From NCBI GenBank assembly GCA_902729315.2, contig LR746274.1, forward strand, positions 5,297,037 through 5,361,036: a stretch of DNA of 64,000 bases, in the 5' to 3' direction. Both the position numbers and the translations under genes were made by a program. The notes beneath the pieces are model-generated. The model was not told the origin of the DNA. It ran no database searches and saw nothing but the letters and a program-made list of their open reading frames with translations. Every line of letters begins with the position of its first letter. Position 1 is the stretch's first letter. Positions 37,676 through 50,213 of the stretch are shown piece by piece. The stretch is from Spirodela intermedia (taxonomy: Eukaryota > Streptophyta > Magnoliopsida > Alismatales > Araceae).

Positions 37676-40600
37676 CTAAATATATGTCATATCCTCTAGG
37701 GAACTGACTAACCCCATCTTATAGACATGTGCACTATAGGTACTTAGTGGAAGTACCTTTGTAAGAGGATTAACTAGCATATAGTCAGTCCCAATATGAT
37801 TAATTGACACTAATTGATATTTGATTCTCTCCTTCATATTTAAGAACCAAATCTCTATGTACTTACAAGCACTTGAGCTCTTGTTGTTGTTATAGAATTT
37901 GACAACAACTTCATTATCACAATATATGTTTATGGGTTTATGTATAAAGTTCACAGCTCTTAACTATATGATGAAGTGCTTCATTCATATAGCTTGCGAA
38001 AATGCATAGAAGCAAGTTATATATTCAGCTTTCATTGTAGACTCTACAACTACTTCTACTTGATATTAAACCATGAGACAACTGCAACTGCTTTTGCTTG
38101 ATATTAGACCATGAGACAACTACAACTGCTTCTGCTTGATATTAGACCACGAGATAGCTTCTCCAACAAGTAAGAACACACAATCCAAAGTTGATCTTCA
38201 TGTGTCTAATTATCCAACAAAGTCTAAGTTAGAGTATCTAATGACCTCCAATTGATTTATTTGCCTATATGTGAGTATTAGATCTTTAGTTCCTTGAAGA
38301 TATCCTAAAACATTCTTCGTAGTTTGCTAGTGCATTAGGCCAGAGTCACTTTGATATGTTCTAAGATATTCAGTGACAAATGATAGATCCCAATGGGTAC
38401 ATATTTGTGCATAGTTGAGAGACCCAACTATAACAACATATGATTTTTCTTTCATTACAAACCTCCTCTCTGCATCTAAGAGGGGTCCTTGTAATTTTTT
38501 TAGTTTATCACCTTTAACAATAGATGATTTACTAGGAGAATAATTTTTCATCGAAAATCGTTTCAACACATTTGATATGTAAGACCTTGAGACATCCGAA
38601 ACATACTCAAAGACCTATTTTAGTGAATCTCTATGTTCATTATGTAATTGGCTCACCCATGTCCTTCATATCAAAATTAATTGATAGAAATTTCTTCGTT
38701 TTTTTTAATAAATTAAGATTTGAACTAATGAGTAGAATATCATCTACATACAAAAGTTGTATTCATTCACTCTCACTTTTTTTGAGGTATATACATTAAT
38801 TAGTAAAAAAATTTCAAACCCAAAGGACATGATAACTTTATTAAATTTGAAGTACCACTACCTAAAAGCTTGCTTGAGTTTGTATATAGATTTATTTAAC
38901 TTGTAAACTATATGTTCTTTACCTTTAATCTCAAATCCTTGAGGTTGTTGCATATACATTTCTTCCTTTAGTTCATCATTTAGGAAAGTCATTTTCACAT
39001 CTATTTGATATAGTTCTAAATCAAAATGAGCTCCTAAGGTCTTGACTATTCTTAATGAATTCTTAGAGAAAACAGAGCATAAGTCTCATAACAGTCAATG
39101 ACTTCTTTCTGTGTGAAACCCTTTTGCTACAAGTTCGGTTTTATATCATTTAATTGTGCCATTGAAATTTAATTTGGTTTTATAAATCTATTTGCAACTA
39201 ACAAGCTTTTTTCCCATATGCAAGTTTATGATGTCTCATACTTGATTGTAATCTATGGACACAAGCTCTTTCTTCATAATTTGCAATCATTGATCAGAGT
39301 TCACATAGTTCATGACTTGTGAAAGTATAATGGGATCATTTATTCTTTGACCTATGTCTTCACTTGAGAGATATACCACATAATCAAATGAAATAATTGA
39401 TTTTCTTTGTCTACTTGATCTTCTTAGATTCGTCTCTTAATCTTGATGTAAATCTTGAATAGATAGATCTATAGTAGGTTCCGATGATTATTTATGTGAT
39501 TATTTTTGAGTAGGTATATTTGCCCTTTCATTATTGTCAAAGGTTGAAACAACATATGACAAATAAACCTCAACCTCTTGAATAGGATAAATATCATTGC
39601 CCTCACCATAAATTTGTTAAGGTACAATAATATCTTCATGAGACTCCTAAAAAAAAAAATCCTTAAAGATACTCTCACTAACACAAACATCTTCTAAAAA
39701 GATAGTTCTATCGATTTCAATGACTCTTGGGGTATGTGTAGGGCAATATAATCTATATCCTCTTGACCTCTTTAGATACCTAATGAAGTATCCATTGACT
39801 GTCCTTAAATCTAGATATTTCTCATGTGGATTGTAAAGTTTAGCTTCAACTAGATAAACCCATATGTGCATATAACCTAAAGAAGGTTTTTTATTAGTCC
39901 ATAATGCATAAGGAGTTTTCTATGTGGACTTTGTTGGAACCTTATTTAGAATATACACAATTATCTTTAACGTTTTACTCTACATTTGGACTGAAAGAGT
40001 AGAATAACTCATCATAGCTTTGATCATTTCTTTAAGCATTATGTTTTTTGCAAACCCATTTATGTTAGGCTTGCTTGATATTGTGTACTGAGGTAAAGAT
40101 ACATAAACCTTGAATATTCATTGGTAAATATTAAAAAATATTTTTAGCCTATAAAATATGGATGAAAAGGTCCACATACATTGATATAAATTAAAATCTA
40201 ACATTGTCCCATATTTCATGATATTTTTCCTGAATGTGTTGATTGTTTTTGCTTTGATGTAATCAACACAAGTATTGAGATTTGTGAAATCCAAAGATAT
40301 CAAAAGTCCTTCTTTCACTAATCTCTCCACCCTCCTTTGGGATATGTGTTCCAACCTCTTATGCCACAAAATTGCAGAGTTATTGTTAGTTCTATTCTTT
40401 TATTTGAACAAACTAGAGAAATATTTTGAGAAAAAATATTAAGCTTAAATAATGTATTAATTACACTAGTCCTAATGAGAATATTTTTTTCTAATTAAAG
40501 ACATATCTGATGCATCAAGAAAGATGCAATAATTATCTTTAACTAATTTGATAATAGATATCAAATTTCGTTGAGTGATGGAATATAAAAGTAGTTCTTT

Positions 40601-41634
40601 GAAAGTTAAATTTCTCTAGACTCTAGAGTGATTCTATAGTCTCCCACTAACTTTACATGTGAATGCATCTGATTTCTAGATATGACATATAATTTACACT
40701 CAGTTAGAGGCTATCTTGGCTGAAATGTGCATAGTGACACTTGAGTCAACCCACCAACTCGAATAAGAACAAAAACTAGATTTGATTCATGACTCGTGAT
40801 AGAAATTTCATTGCTTGAATTCTATTTGATTAACCATTCCTCACACTTTGAGCATTCCTTTTTCAGGTGATCAGATTTCTTACAAAAGAAGCACTTAATC
40901 TTAGAGATTGAGGTTTTAGCCACACCTAATTCGTGCTTCTTCTCTAAAGATTTCTTAATCATCTTGCCATTTGATGCACGTTTCTTTGATCTGTGAGTTA
41001 TCATTTTCATGGTATTTATCTTGTCCAGTTGACTTACAATTTATCTTTTTTTCATATGAACACACTTGGTTATGAGAGCATTCATTGACCATTCATCATT
41101 ATATGTGTTATAGGAGACCTTAGAAAGGTCATATTTTGTTGGTAGTGTTTGCAAGATGTAATGGACCAAAAAGGTCTCAAGAATAGTAATCTTCAGATCA
41201 TTTAATTTTCCTACGATGTCATGCATGGCCGTGATGTACTCCCATATGTTTCTTTTCCCTGTATAGTGCATGGAAGTAAACTTTTGAACCAAGGCACCTA
41301 CTTTGACTTTGCCAGACACAAAAAAATGTTATTTAATCATTTCTATGTAAACACTCACCACAGTATTAGAAGTTACATGACGTCTAATAGCTCTAGGCAC
41401 ATGTTGTAACATGAATGATAAAGACAATCTATTAGATCTCTCCCATCTTTCATGGAGAATCCTTACATCCATATTGCTTTCATCAATAAGTGCTACAAGA
41501 GCATATAGTCGAAAGCAAATATCTAAATCCATTAGGCCCAATTGAAATATCAAAGCTTCCTTCCATTCTAAAAAGTTTGTGTCATTTAACATAGGTACCC
41601 TAACCCCGGTATCTATTGCAAAGAAACAATTCAC
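37676..41634 (-). pseudogene. Copia gag-pol remnant with many stops and frameshifts
   Basis: Recognisable pieces, minus strand: gag at 41634-41041 (MLNDTNFLEWKEAL, ALVALIDESN, GKLNDLKITI); CCHC knuckle at about 40910-40855 (CFFCKKSDHLKKEC); integrase start at 40369-40210 (MWHKRLEHISQRRVERL); integrase end at 39871-39660 (YNPHEKYLDLRTVNGYFI, YRLYCPTHTPRVIE); RT with YVDD at 38750-38739; RT end at 38569-38330 (VGSLNYAQICTHWDLSF); RNase H at 37954-37676 (IYCDNEVVVKF). Stops and shifts separate all of them, so it is inactive. Confidence 0.85.
38046..38153. repeat. Three tandem copies of a 32-38 bp unit in the copia RNase H region
   Basis: The unit ACAACT...CTTGATATTAGACCATGAG occurs three times at about 38046, 38078 and 38116, with small differences. 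It interrupts the coding remnant between RT and RNase H. Confidence 0.85.
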
Positions 41635-41640
41635 ATCAAA

Positions 41641-42429
41641 TGACCTTTATATTTAACAATAGTGCTATTATAACTCTATGTAGGTATATGAAATAATGTA
41701 CTATTAGTTAAATGTACTATTATAGTACCATTAGGTACTTAAATACTCTATATTTAATATATAAATACAATTATTTCACCTATTTAGATATAAGCATAAC
41801 AATCTCATGTTGGTGAGTAATGTTAATCTCATTTATCTAAATGCAAAGTTGAATGTCATCCGAATTAGATTTAAATCTACTTCATGTAATTAATACAAAT
41901 AATTGTTCTTACTTGTTGTCATGTTGGTGAGGAACACAAGTTGCCCATGTTAAATGAATAATTACATGGCATTCAATATATTTTAGAATTGGACTGAACA
42001 AATTAATATTCTATCTTTATAGTCTAATGCATATTTTATTATTTTTACATGTGTTTTATTTATTATTTCATGTGTTTATTATTAGCATATTGCAATTTCA
42101 ATGTTCTAATTTATTTTTATATCCATGTTATTGGTATTTTTGAATTTTAGATAATAGTTAGATGGATGACATGTTATTTAACATTTCTTGTTACATCTTC
42201 AAGAAATCATGTTGGATTTTTGGTTAATCGATCTATCAATTGATGAGTAACATGAGTTGGTTTAAATTGTCCTATGTCAAATTGCTCATGAATTAAAGTT
42301 GGAGAGACTAATACTAGTTCTTAAGTCTAGAAGTGCTCTATGAAAAGTAAATTCACATATGTTGCATTAAATAAAAGGAGCACTTGGATTTTTAAGTTTT
42401 TTAAGGAGCTTGTTCATGAGGGCAGAACT
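41641..42429. other. AT-rich sequence between two retroelement remnants
   Basis: No recognisable domain. It may be leftover untranslated or LTR sequence of either flanking element. Confidence 0.4.
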
Positions 42430-44290
42430 TATTTAAGTGGATAATCTAATCTTCTTAGGCTCTCTATGATGTGAGCATAATTCTTTAAGAAACTTCTCAT
42501 AAAAGGCACATATTTTATAGCATCTATTAATGGAATAGTAATGTATATTTTTTTGAATAATTCTATCAACTCTTCATTTTGAATTGATTTCTTCTTGGAT
42601 TAAGGTTCTGAATTTTTAGGATTTGCATCCATTTTTACCTTGTCTTTACCTTTACCCACCACTTTATTTGACTCTACTTCCTCATTGGTATCTGAGTCAC
42701 TCTACTAATTTAACTTGTGTTTTCCTTAAGTTTTTCTCTCTAATTTTCTCTAAGGGTTGTTTCTCCATACTCTAGAGGTTCCTTTGTCTACTTGTCTATG
42801 TTTTTTCACTTCTTTTGTATGTGTCTTCAGGAATCTTTGTACTACCTAAAACTAATAAAGCTTTAATGTTCTCATATTGACAAAATTGTAATTGGACTTA
42901 ACTAGTGATAGCTAGAGCTTGTTTTTGAGGTGAAAATTTAGATGGATGATAATCTCGTGGGTTAGCTAGGATTTGCCTAGGAAGTTGTCTTGCTTCTCAT
43001 CTGAACATGGTTTCAGCTATCTATCTCACTTGAGTTTCAGCTATCTGACACCATTTGGTGTTCTTACTTCATCATCATTTGTTGTTACATAATCATTTTC
43101 TGCATTAAGCTAAACCTGTCCTTAAAATTAAGTTGACTTAATTTTTGTTATTATGTAAATGTTGAACTGCTAGTTGATTATGATAATTAGAGGCTTATGG
43201 TGCTAACTAATTAAAAATTTTAATTATTTTTCCATGAGAAATTAAAATGATTTCTCCATCCGAGATTAGATGTATTGGAATATAGCATTATAGTTCAATT
43301 TGGAGTATCCTTGGGCAGCTTGAGCTTGTTCCTACATAGTGAATGTTGTACTAATGTAGAATACTCATTTTCCTTATGAGTTTGACTAGTGTAAATTGAA
43401 CATACTACTTTAGGTTGCAAAGAACAAACTGATTCTTGACCAAGTGTTTACTAAATTTATCTAATTTTTAATGAATTTCACTCACTTCAGCTATTAGCTC
43501 CTTATCTTTATATCTTCCTATTTCACATATATTTCCTCTCCTAGGGGATCCATTACTCTCATTATAAGAGGATGATGATTCAATGAACTCTCACTTAAAT
43601 CTTCAAGTAGTTGGTATTCTTCATCTTCACTCTTATTCATAAATATTTTTCCTCTTGAAGCATCTACCATTTGTTTGTTCTAATGTAGAAGTTCATTGTA
43701 GAAAATTAGTACTAATTTCTAATTAGGTACTCCATGATGGAGAGATTTTCTTAATAATTATTTTAATCTATCTCATTCCTCATGTAAGAGTTCTCTATAG
43801 ATTTGGGTAAATCCCTTGATAGATTTCCTCATTGAATTTTCTTCCTATAAGAAAATATTTACTCAAAAATTCTTGTTGCATTCCCAATCATGTCCTCAAA
43901 TGTTTTTCTACTATTGATAATCAGTAGCTAGCTTCATTTTTTAAATACAATGAGAACGGTGTAAGTCTTAAGATATCATCTTTATCATTAACCATAGAGC
44001 AAACTCTTTAGAATTCTTTTAAGTGTCGATATGATTTTTTATTAAAATGACCATGAAAAGATGATAACATTTGAAAGATATTTGGTTTAATATCTTGTCT
44101 ACATACTCGATTTTGTAAAATATCTACTTGTGGAGTTGGATTGCAATAGTCTTTGAGTTATCTGGGTGGGTTTAATATGCCTTGCTTTTTTGTGCCTTCA
44201 TTAGAACTTTTCAACCTTGGATATAAATGTATATCAATTTCAAGAAGGATCTCTAGTAGTGATGGTTTTAATGATCTCCTACCATGCATA
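42430..44290 (-). pseudogene. Decayed Ty3/gypsy gag region
   Basis: Minus-strand reading with several stops matches the retrotransposon gag domain of plant Ty3/gypsy elements: FHGHFNKKSYRHLKEF (about 44055-44005), RVCSMVNDKDDILRLTPFSL (about 44000-43940), then LKNEASY, QEFLSKYF and an EEIYQG stretch, and further on FKKIYITIPLIDAI (about 42560-42515), which precedes the protease in such elements. It is similar to known families but heavily mutated. No protease, RT or integrase was found further left, where the copia remnant begins. Low coding integrity. Confidence 0.65.
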
Positions 44291-44944
44291 TGTTGTAAGT
44301 AAGATTTTTTAGTTTCTTATATCAAATAAGCAAAATTTGTGAAAAACAAGGAAAATAACTTTTAACAAGATAAACAAATAAATTAAATATAAAATTAAAA
44401 AATAGAAAATGTAAGATTTTTTTTTGTTGAGCAAGCATCAATCTAAAGAAAAAAAAACAAATGAGATTTTACTTAGTTACCTAATTTTTTTTGTTCAATT
44501 CTCAATTTTTTCCTCTATATTTAAATCCTACCACATTGAGCTTTCTCAACTTTCTTTTTATTTTTTTGATAATTGAAGAGAACAAGAAAGAAAACCAAAC
44601 CTAGTGCCTAATAGAGCCAAAGAATGAAAGATAATTAATATTGTATAGATCATAATCATTTTTGACAATGATGACAAAAAATTGATACTAATTTGCTCAT
44701 CATAAATGTTAAAGCTAGATTTATGTGTTTTAATTAGTTTTATTATTTGATTTTATTTTGTTAACTTGTAGAATAAATATAGGATATATTATTAATTTTG
44801 AAAGTCTAAAGTTAGAATACTTAGTGTAATTTTTTATTATTAAAGTAAAAATAATAAAATATAAAAATTCTTCCACCTGTTGGCAAGCTAGCACTCAACA
44901 ACTAACTCAGAGGAGGGACAATGGTCAAGTGGGTAGACCCAGAC

Positions 44945-45215
44945 CGAGGGAGCCACGAGTTAGGCTCGACTAGCAAAGGCCTCGCTCCACGCACGTGTGC
45001 GTCACTCCCCTTCCATGTCTCAGTGGCCAACTAGTTGTGGGGCAAGGAGTGCATGTACACATGTGTGCATGCGAGGGCAAACCACCTTATTACTTTCTCC
45101 CAATATGGTCTTGGGCGTTATTTTATTTCAAGAGAAGGGATCTTTACTAAGAGACATAGCTTTAGTTTATATTCAGCATATGTTCCGAAATATTCTTGAT
45201 GTGGGATTAAACATT
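44945..45215 (-). repeat. Third, inverted and diverged partial copy of the 1.6-kb repeat
   Basis: Read on the plus strand, this segment matches the reverse complement of the right-hand third of the 46127-47726 repeat. Shared blocks are GAGCCACGAGT, CACTCCCCTTCCA-GTC, GTGGCCA, GGGGCAAGGAGTG and, at the end, GATGTGGGATTAAAC. It is much more diverged than the other two copies. Confidence 0.75.
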
Positions 45216-46126
45216 TTCATCTATTTCAGCATAGCCATTTGGTTAGCCTAATCCTACAGTTAGCGAACCGCCATGATACCAGATGCATAAAGTGATCTAT
45301 CGACGTAATCGACATCTCTGACAATAGTCGTGAATATGACAATTTGTTCTTCCTTTTGCACAATCAACATCTCTAGCAATCGGCAAACTTCTTCCTTCCT
45401 CCCCTAACTACACTCAAGGCCTCTGGCGAGTGGTCAGCTCTTCCCTTCTTTCCCTAGACGATAGTGACACTGTGATCAACTCTTCTTTTGGCGGATCTCT
45501 TTGGCAGGTGGTGCAACACTTCCAGACGATACTTCTGTGACTTTCGACATGGTGTGGCATGACCAAACAAAACCAAGCTGCCACATTGGTATCTCTAGTT
45601 GCCTAGGAGGCAGACTAAACTTGGGCAATGATTTATTTCCTGCTTTCAATATTTACTTACTTGTTTTTGTTATTTATTTATATTTTATAGAAAATTATTT
45701 TTGTTTCATGCATGTTTCGATTGAAAGGAGAGTAAAACTAATTCAAAACTTGATGAATGATCTTCCTTTTTTTCCTAGATCCTCTAAAACCCATCTGAGA
45801 TCAAGTTAAGATCATTTATAACTTGTTTTCTATTGATTTTTACAATCAAATCTTGACATATTCACATTCTCAGCATTCTATTAATAATGAGTATTTTTCT
45901 ATTTCTGAACACAAAATCATCGAGATTAAATGTTGATTAATGAGCGTTCAATGGCTAAAACAAGCTAGAGATATTCACGATTGACCTCATGTCATGTGTG
46001 TGAATCCTCGAGCACACATTCATCTGAGAAAATGGGTTGATCGTATTTCTCTCTTCTTTTATTTTCATCTTATTTCTCTCTCTCCTCTTGTGAGACCTCT
46101 CTTCTCTCTCTATCTCTCATGAGATC
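45216..46126. other. Intergenic sequence left of the repeat pair
   Basis: No domain recognised. The minus strand near 45281-45270 reads TGGTATCATGGC, loosely like the initiator-Met-tRNA primer site of plant retroelements, which could belong to the decayed gypsy element to its left. Weak. Confidence 0.3.
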
Positions 46127-47726
46127 TGACGTGACTTAGTCGTTGTATATTAAATCACGCAAATATAAAATTTATAAAACTAGAAAATATGAATTTTTAG
46201 ATATTTAGAAGTATTTCTAAATAAATATATCAATTATAATTCAATAAAAATTCCAAAAATAGCAGTAATTTTCCAGGTCGATCACAAGGATGTAATATAA
46301 TATCTGGTAATTATTTAGAATTTTTCTCAATGAATACGATTTTCTTACAAATTTTATACTAGGAAATAAAAAGGAAATATATTTAAAATTCACGAAAAAA
46401 AGGAAATAAAGGTGCGGACGTCAGGATGACGTCAGTGCCTGGCGAACGCGAATCAGGCGGAAATAGAGTTCCGCTTGGTGATTCTTACGTAAGCGATTAC
46501 AGACGAGTTAATTAGTCAAATTAAGATCTGTAAAAGCTAGAAGAATCGTAATTGAACAAAGTATAGTTTGGTAAATTAAAATCACACAAAGTATCAGTAA
46601 ATGAAGTGTAAATTAAATTGAAAGCAGGAAAACTGAGTTCCGGCGTCGCGACGGCGATGCGTCGGCGATGCACCGGAATCCTGAATGTTCGGGAGGATCG
46701 TCATGTAGTGTCCACGGCCTCGAAGGCTCTCCTTGGACAAAGACGATGTGGGCAATCTCTAGATCTTCTCGCGAAGTCTAGAGATCAATGAAGTGGGTCG
46801 TCGAATCGTCTCCGGCGGCTGTCACCCGGCGGAGCGGAAAAACGGTGACTTTGCGGCTCTCCGGCGGCTGTCACTCGACGGAGAGGAGCTGGATGGAGGT
46901 GGGGCACATGTCAGGGAGCTTCATCCTCAGGTCCGCGCAGCAAGATGAGGCTCTTCATCGCATCTGGTACGCTCTCAGGAGGTGGCGACTGGTCTCCCGG
47001 CGGATCGTCCTCTTCCCGACGATGGCTTGTTCGTCGATCAATCGGAGATGATTTACTCGATGGATTCGCGATCCTTTTATCGCGAATCGTTCAGCAATTT
47101 TAGTAGCAATGCTCCGCGAATCGTGTTGACGAGATTTTCGCTGATGATCCAGCGATTCTCGTTGCTTAATCCTTCACCGGCAATCTGCAGGAAAGTTGCG
47201 ATAATCAAATAAAAATATATGAATTTTGACTCTGGAAGAATTCGAACCCGCGCCGGTCGCCTGCCTCTTCTGAGGAAGGTGTGACAGGGGTTTAGTCCCA
47301 CATCGGTTGTACGCTGATTTTTCGGGTGAATATATAGTAATGTTAACTTTGTGAGAAAAGTCCCTTCTCTCGCGTGTATGACCACTCCTTGCCCTATAGT
47401 CGGCTGGCCACCGGTGACGTGGAAGGGGAGTGATGTATGCATGCTCTGTCGGTCCCCAAGCCAAGCCGCTCGAGCCCCTACTCGCGGCTTACTCCCCGAC
47501 TGCGCTCCCGACCCGCTTGCGGGCCCGACTGGTCCCCCCTTTTTTGCAATATTTTTATTTTTATTTCTTGTTCTTCAATTATCTCAAAAGTAAGACTGTA
47601 AAAATCGTATAAAATCACATAATTACCCAAAAATTCACGTTAATCAATTAAAAACCAAAAATCATTCTTTAACACAAATATAAGTCTATTTATCATGAGT
47701 TAAGGCTAAAACTATATTATTTACTA
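46127..47726. repeat. 1.6-kb direct repeat, left copy (LTR-like)
   Basis: It starts TGACGTGACTTAG and ends TATTATTTACTA, and is repeated at 48607-50213. The middle is GC-rich (about 46620-47050), and it contains GTCCCACATCGGTTG, a word common in plant LTRs. Open frames inside it (for example 46788-47051) do not resemble proteins and are disrupted in the other copy. The length and direct orientation fit an LTR of a non-autonomous element, but no clear target-site duplication is visible. Confidence 0.75.
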
Positions 47727-48606
47727 ATTATTAACTCATGATAATGAAGACTTATCAAGATCTCTCCTTTCTCTCTTCTCTCTCTCTTTTCCTCTTTCCT
47801 TTTCCCTGCTTCCTTCTTTTATTCTTCTCACATCACCCTTCTATTTTATTATTTTAATAGTATTAATAAAATATTAAAATCACTTTATATATAAATTAAA
47901 TTAATTTTCACGATGAATTAATCAATCTCCCTATGTTTGACTTGAGACTTCTATATTAGTATTTTATTAAGTTAGTTATAAATATTATTAGATAGTATGC
48001 ATCTAAACACAATGACAAGTGTACACTAGTAAACAAAATGATCAAATTTCAAATATGTATAAAAAAATTCAATATAATAATTACAAGTAAATTTGGGTGA
48101 ATTCAAGTCGTCCATAGGGATGATGTCAATCTCAATGTTAGTTTTTCATTCTACACACTTTAATAAAATAATAAAAATTAATCTTCTATGTACTCTAAAT
48201 CTTTGACAAAGTGATTGAGCTTTAAATCTTCAAAATTTGATGTGCTACCATATTCAACATTGATAACTCACTCATGACCTACAAAATATTGTATAGAAAA
48301 TGGCAGATAAAATCCTAAAAATAAAATAAAATAATAACAGAAATAAACTAAAATTTAGAGAAATAAAGAAGGAAAGAGGAAACATGACAATTGAAATCGA
48401 AAATGATTTGACCCAAATTCTTATAAAAAATAGAGAAATAATTTGAAATAAATTGAGCTAAATGATCATAACTAACAAAAGTTTCAGCAGAAAAACTAAA
48501 ATTATGAAATATTAATTGAAATAAAGCCAAAACCTAAAATCATGTTTTTTTCTAAATTACTTTTAATGATCATAATCAAGTTAAATTTCATTAGAAAAAT
48601 GAAACT

Positions 48607-50213
48607 TGACGTGACTTAGTTGTTGTATATTAAATCACGTAAATCTAAAATTTATAAAACTAGAAAGTATGAATTTTCAAATATTTAGAAGTATTTTTGA
48701 ACAAATATATCAAGTATAATTCAGTAAAACTTCCAAAAATAGTAATAATTTTTCAAGTTAACAACAAGGATGTAATATAGTATTTGGTAATTATTCAGAA
48801 TTTTCCTCAAAGAATACTATTTTTTATAAATTTTATACAAAGAAATGAAAAGAAAATATATTTAAAATTAACAAAAAAGAGAAATAAGGGTGCGGATGTC
48901 ATGATGACGTCAGCACCCGACAAACGCGAATTGAGCGAAAATAGAGTTCTACTCGGTGATTCTTATGTAAGTGATTATAGATAATTTAATTGATCAAATT
49001 AAGATCTCTAAAAGCCAGAAGAATCATAATGAAATGGAGTGTATCTTGGTAAATTTAAAATCAACAAATTATCATTAAATGAAATGGAAACTAAGTTGAA
49101 AGTAGAAAAAAGAGTTTCGACGTCGCGGCGGTGATGCATTGATGATGCACTAGAATCCTGAGCATTCAAGAGGATAGTCGTGTAGCGTCTATGACCTCGA
49201 AGGCTCTCCTTAGACAAGGATGATGTAAGCAATCTCTAAATCTCCTTACAAAGTCTAGAGATCAATGAAATGGGTCGTCGAATCATCTTCGGCAGTTGTC
49301 ACCCAGCAGAGCAGAAAAATGGCAACTTTGCGGCTGTTCGGCAGCTGTCACCCGATAGAGAGGAGCTGGATGGAGGTGGGGTGCGTGTCAAGGAGCTTCA
49401 TCCTCAAGTCTACATAGTAAGAAGAGGCTCTTCATCACATTTGGTACGCTCTCAAGAAGTAGTGACTCGTCTCTTGGCTGATCGTCTTCTTCCTAACAAT
49501 GGCTTGTTCATCGATCAATTGGAGATGCTTTACTCGATAGATTTGCCATCTTTTTATCATGAATTGTTCAACAATTTTAGTAACAATACTTTGCAAATTA
49601 CATTGATGAGATTTTCGCCGATGATCTAGCGATTTTGGTTGCTTAATGCTTCACTAGCAATATGTAGGAAAGTCGCGATAATTAGATAAAAAATATGAAT
49701 TTTGGCTATGGGAGGATTCGAACCCACGCTGGTTTCTCTGTCCTTTTTGGGGAAGGTGACGTGAGTTTAGTCCCACATCGGTTGTGCGCCAAAGTTTATG
49801 GTGAATATAAAGTAATATTATATTCTCGATCAAGTCCCTTTCTCGCACATGTACGACCACTCCTTGCCCTATAGTCAACTGGCCACAAGTGACGTGGAAG
49901 GGGAGTGGCACACACATGCCCCCATTGGTTCAAGTCGCTCGAGCCCCTACTCGTGGCTGCTCCCTAACTACACTTCCGACCTCGCTTGTAGGGCTAGTTG
50001 ACTGACGAGTCCCCCATATTTTATCTTATTTTTATTTTTATTTCTTTTTCTTCATTTATCTCAAAAATAAGACTGTAAAAATCATATAAATTCGTATAAA
50101 ATCACATAATTACCCAAAAAATCATGTTAATCAATTGAAAACCACTTTTCACACTTTAACATAAATATAAGTTTATTTATCATGAGTTAAGACTAAAACT
50201 ATATTATTTACTA
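48607..50213. repeat. 1.6-kb direct repeat, right copy (LTR-like)
   Basis: Collinear with 46127-47726 over its whole length. Differences are mostly C-to-T and G-to-A, with CG in the left copy often TG or CA here. The stretch just before it, around AGAAAAATGAAAC, is purine-rich like a polypurine tract, which fits a right-hand LTR of a plus-strand element. Confidence 0.75.

Larger units (their letters stand above)
37018..41640 (-). mobile_element. Decayed Ty1/copia retrotransposon, minus strand
   Basis: On the minus strand the gag, zinc knuckle, integrase, reverse transcriptase and RNase H pieces follow in normal copia order from 41640 down to 37680. They are followed by a polypurine tract (37336-37325, AAGTGGAAGATT) and then TGTTGGAATC at 37324, which has the form of an LTR start. 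A TATATAAAGG promoter word lies within the LTR-like part (about 37193-37204). The far end of this LTR (about 37020) is a guess. I find no matching 5' LTR or primer site to the right of 41640, so the element is truncated there or the LTR has decayed. Confidence 0.8.
46127..50213. mobile_element. Putative non-autonomous LTR element
   Basis: Two 1.6-kb direct repeats flank only about 880 bp of internal sequence (47727-48606), which has no retroelement protein domain. That is the shape of a LARD/TRIM-like derivative. A standard primer binding site after the left repeat was not found, so a simple segmental duplication remains possible. Confidence 0.5.

Noticed and set aside
44930-44990. A tRNA-like A-box/B-box pair suggesting a SINE
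   Set aside because: The same words align with the reverse complement of the 1.6-kb repeats, which explains them without a SINE.
46788-47442. Open frames in the GC-rich middle of the left 1.6-kb repeat
   Set aside because: They are not preserved in the right copy and resemble nothing known.
49690-49740. tRNA gene suggested by GGTTCGAATCC on the minus strand of the right repeat
   Set aside because: No acceptor stem, D-arm or anticodon arm can be formed around it.
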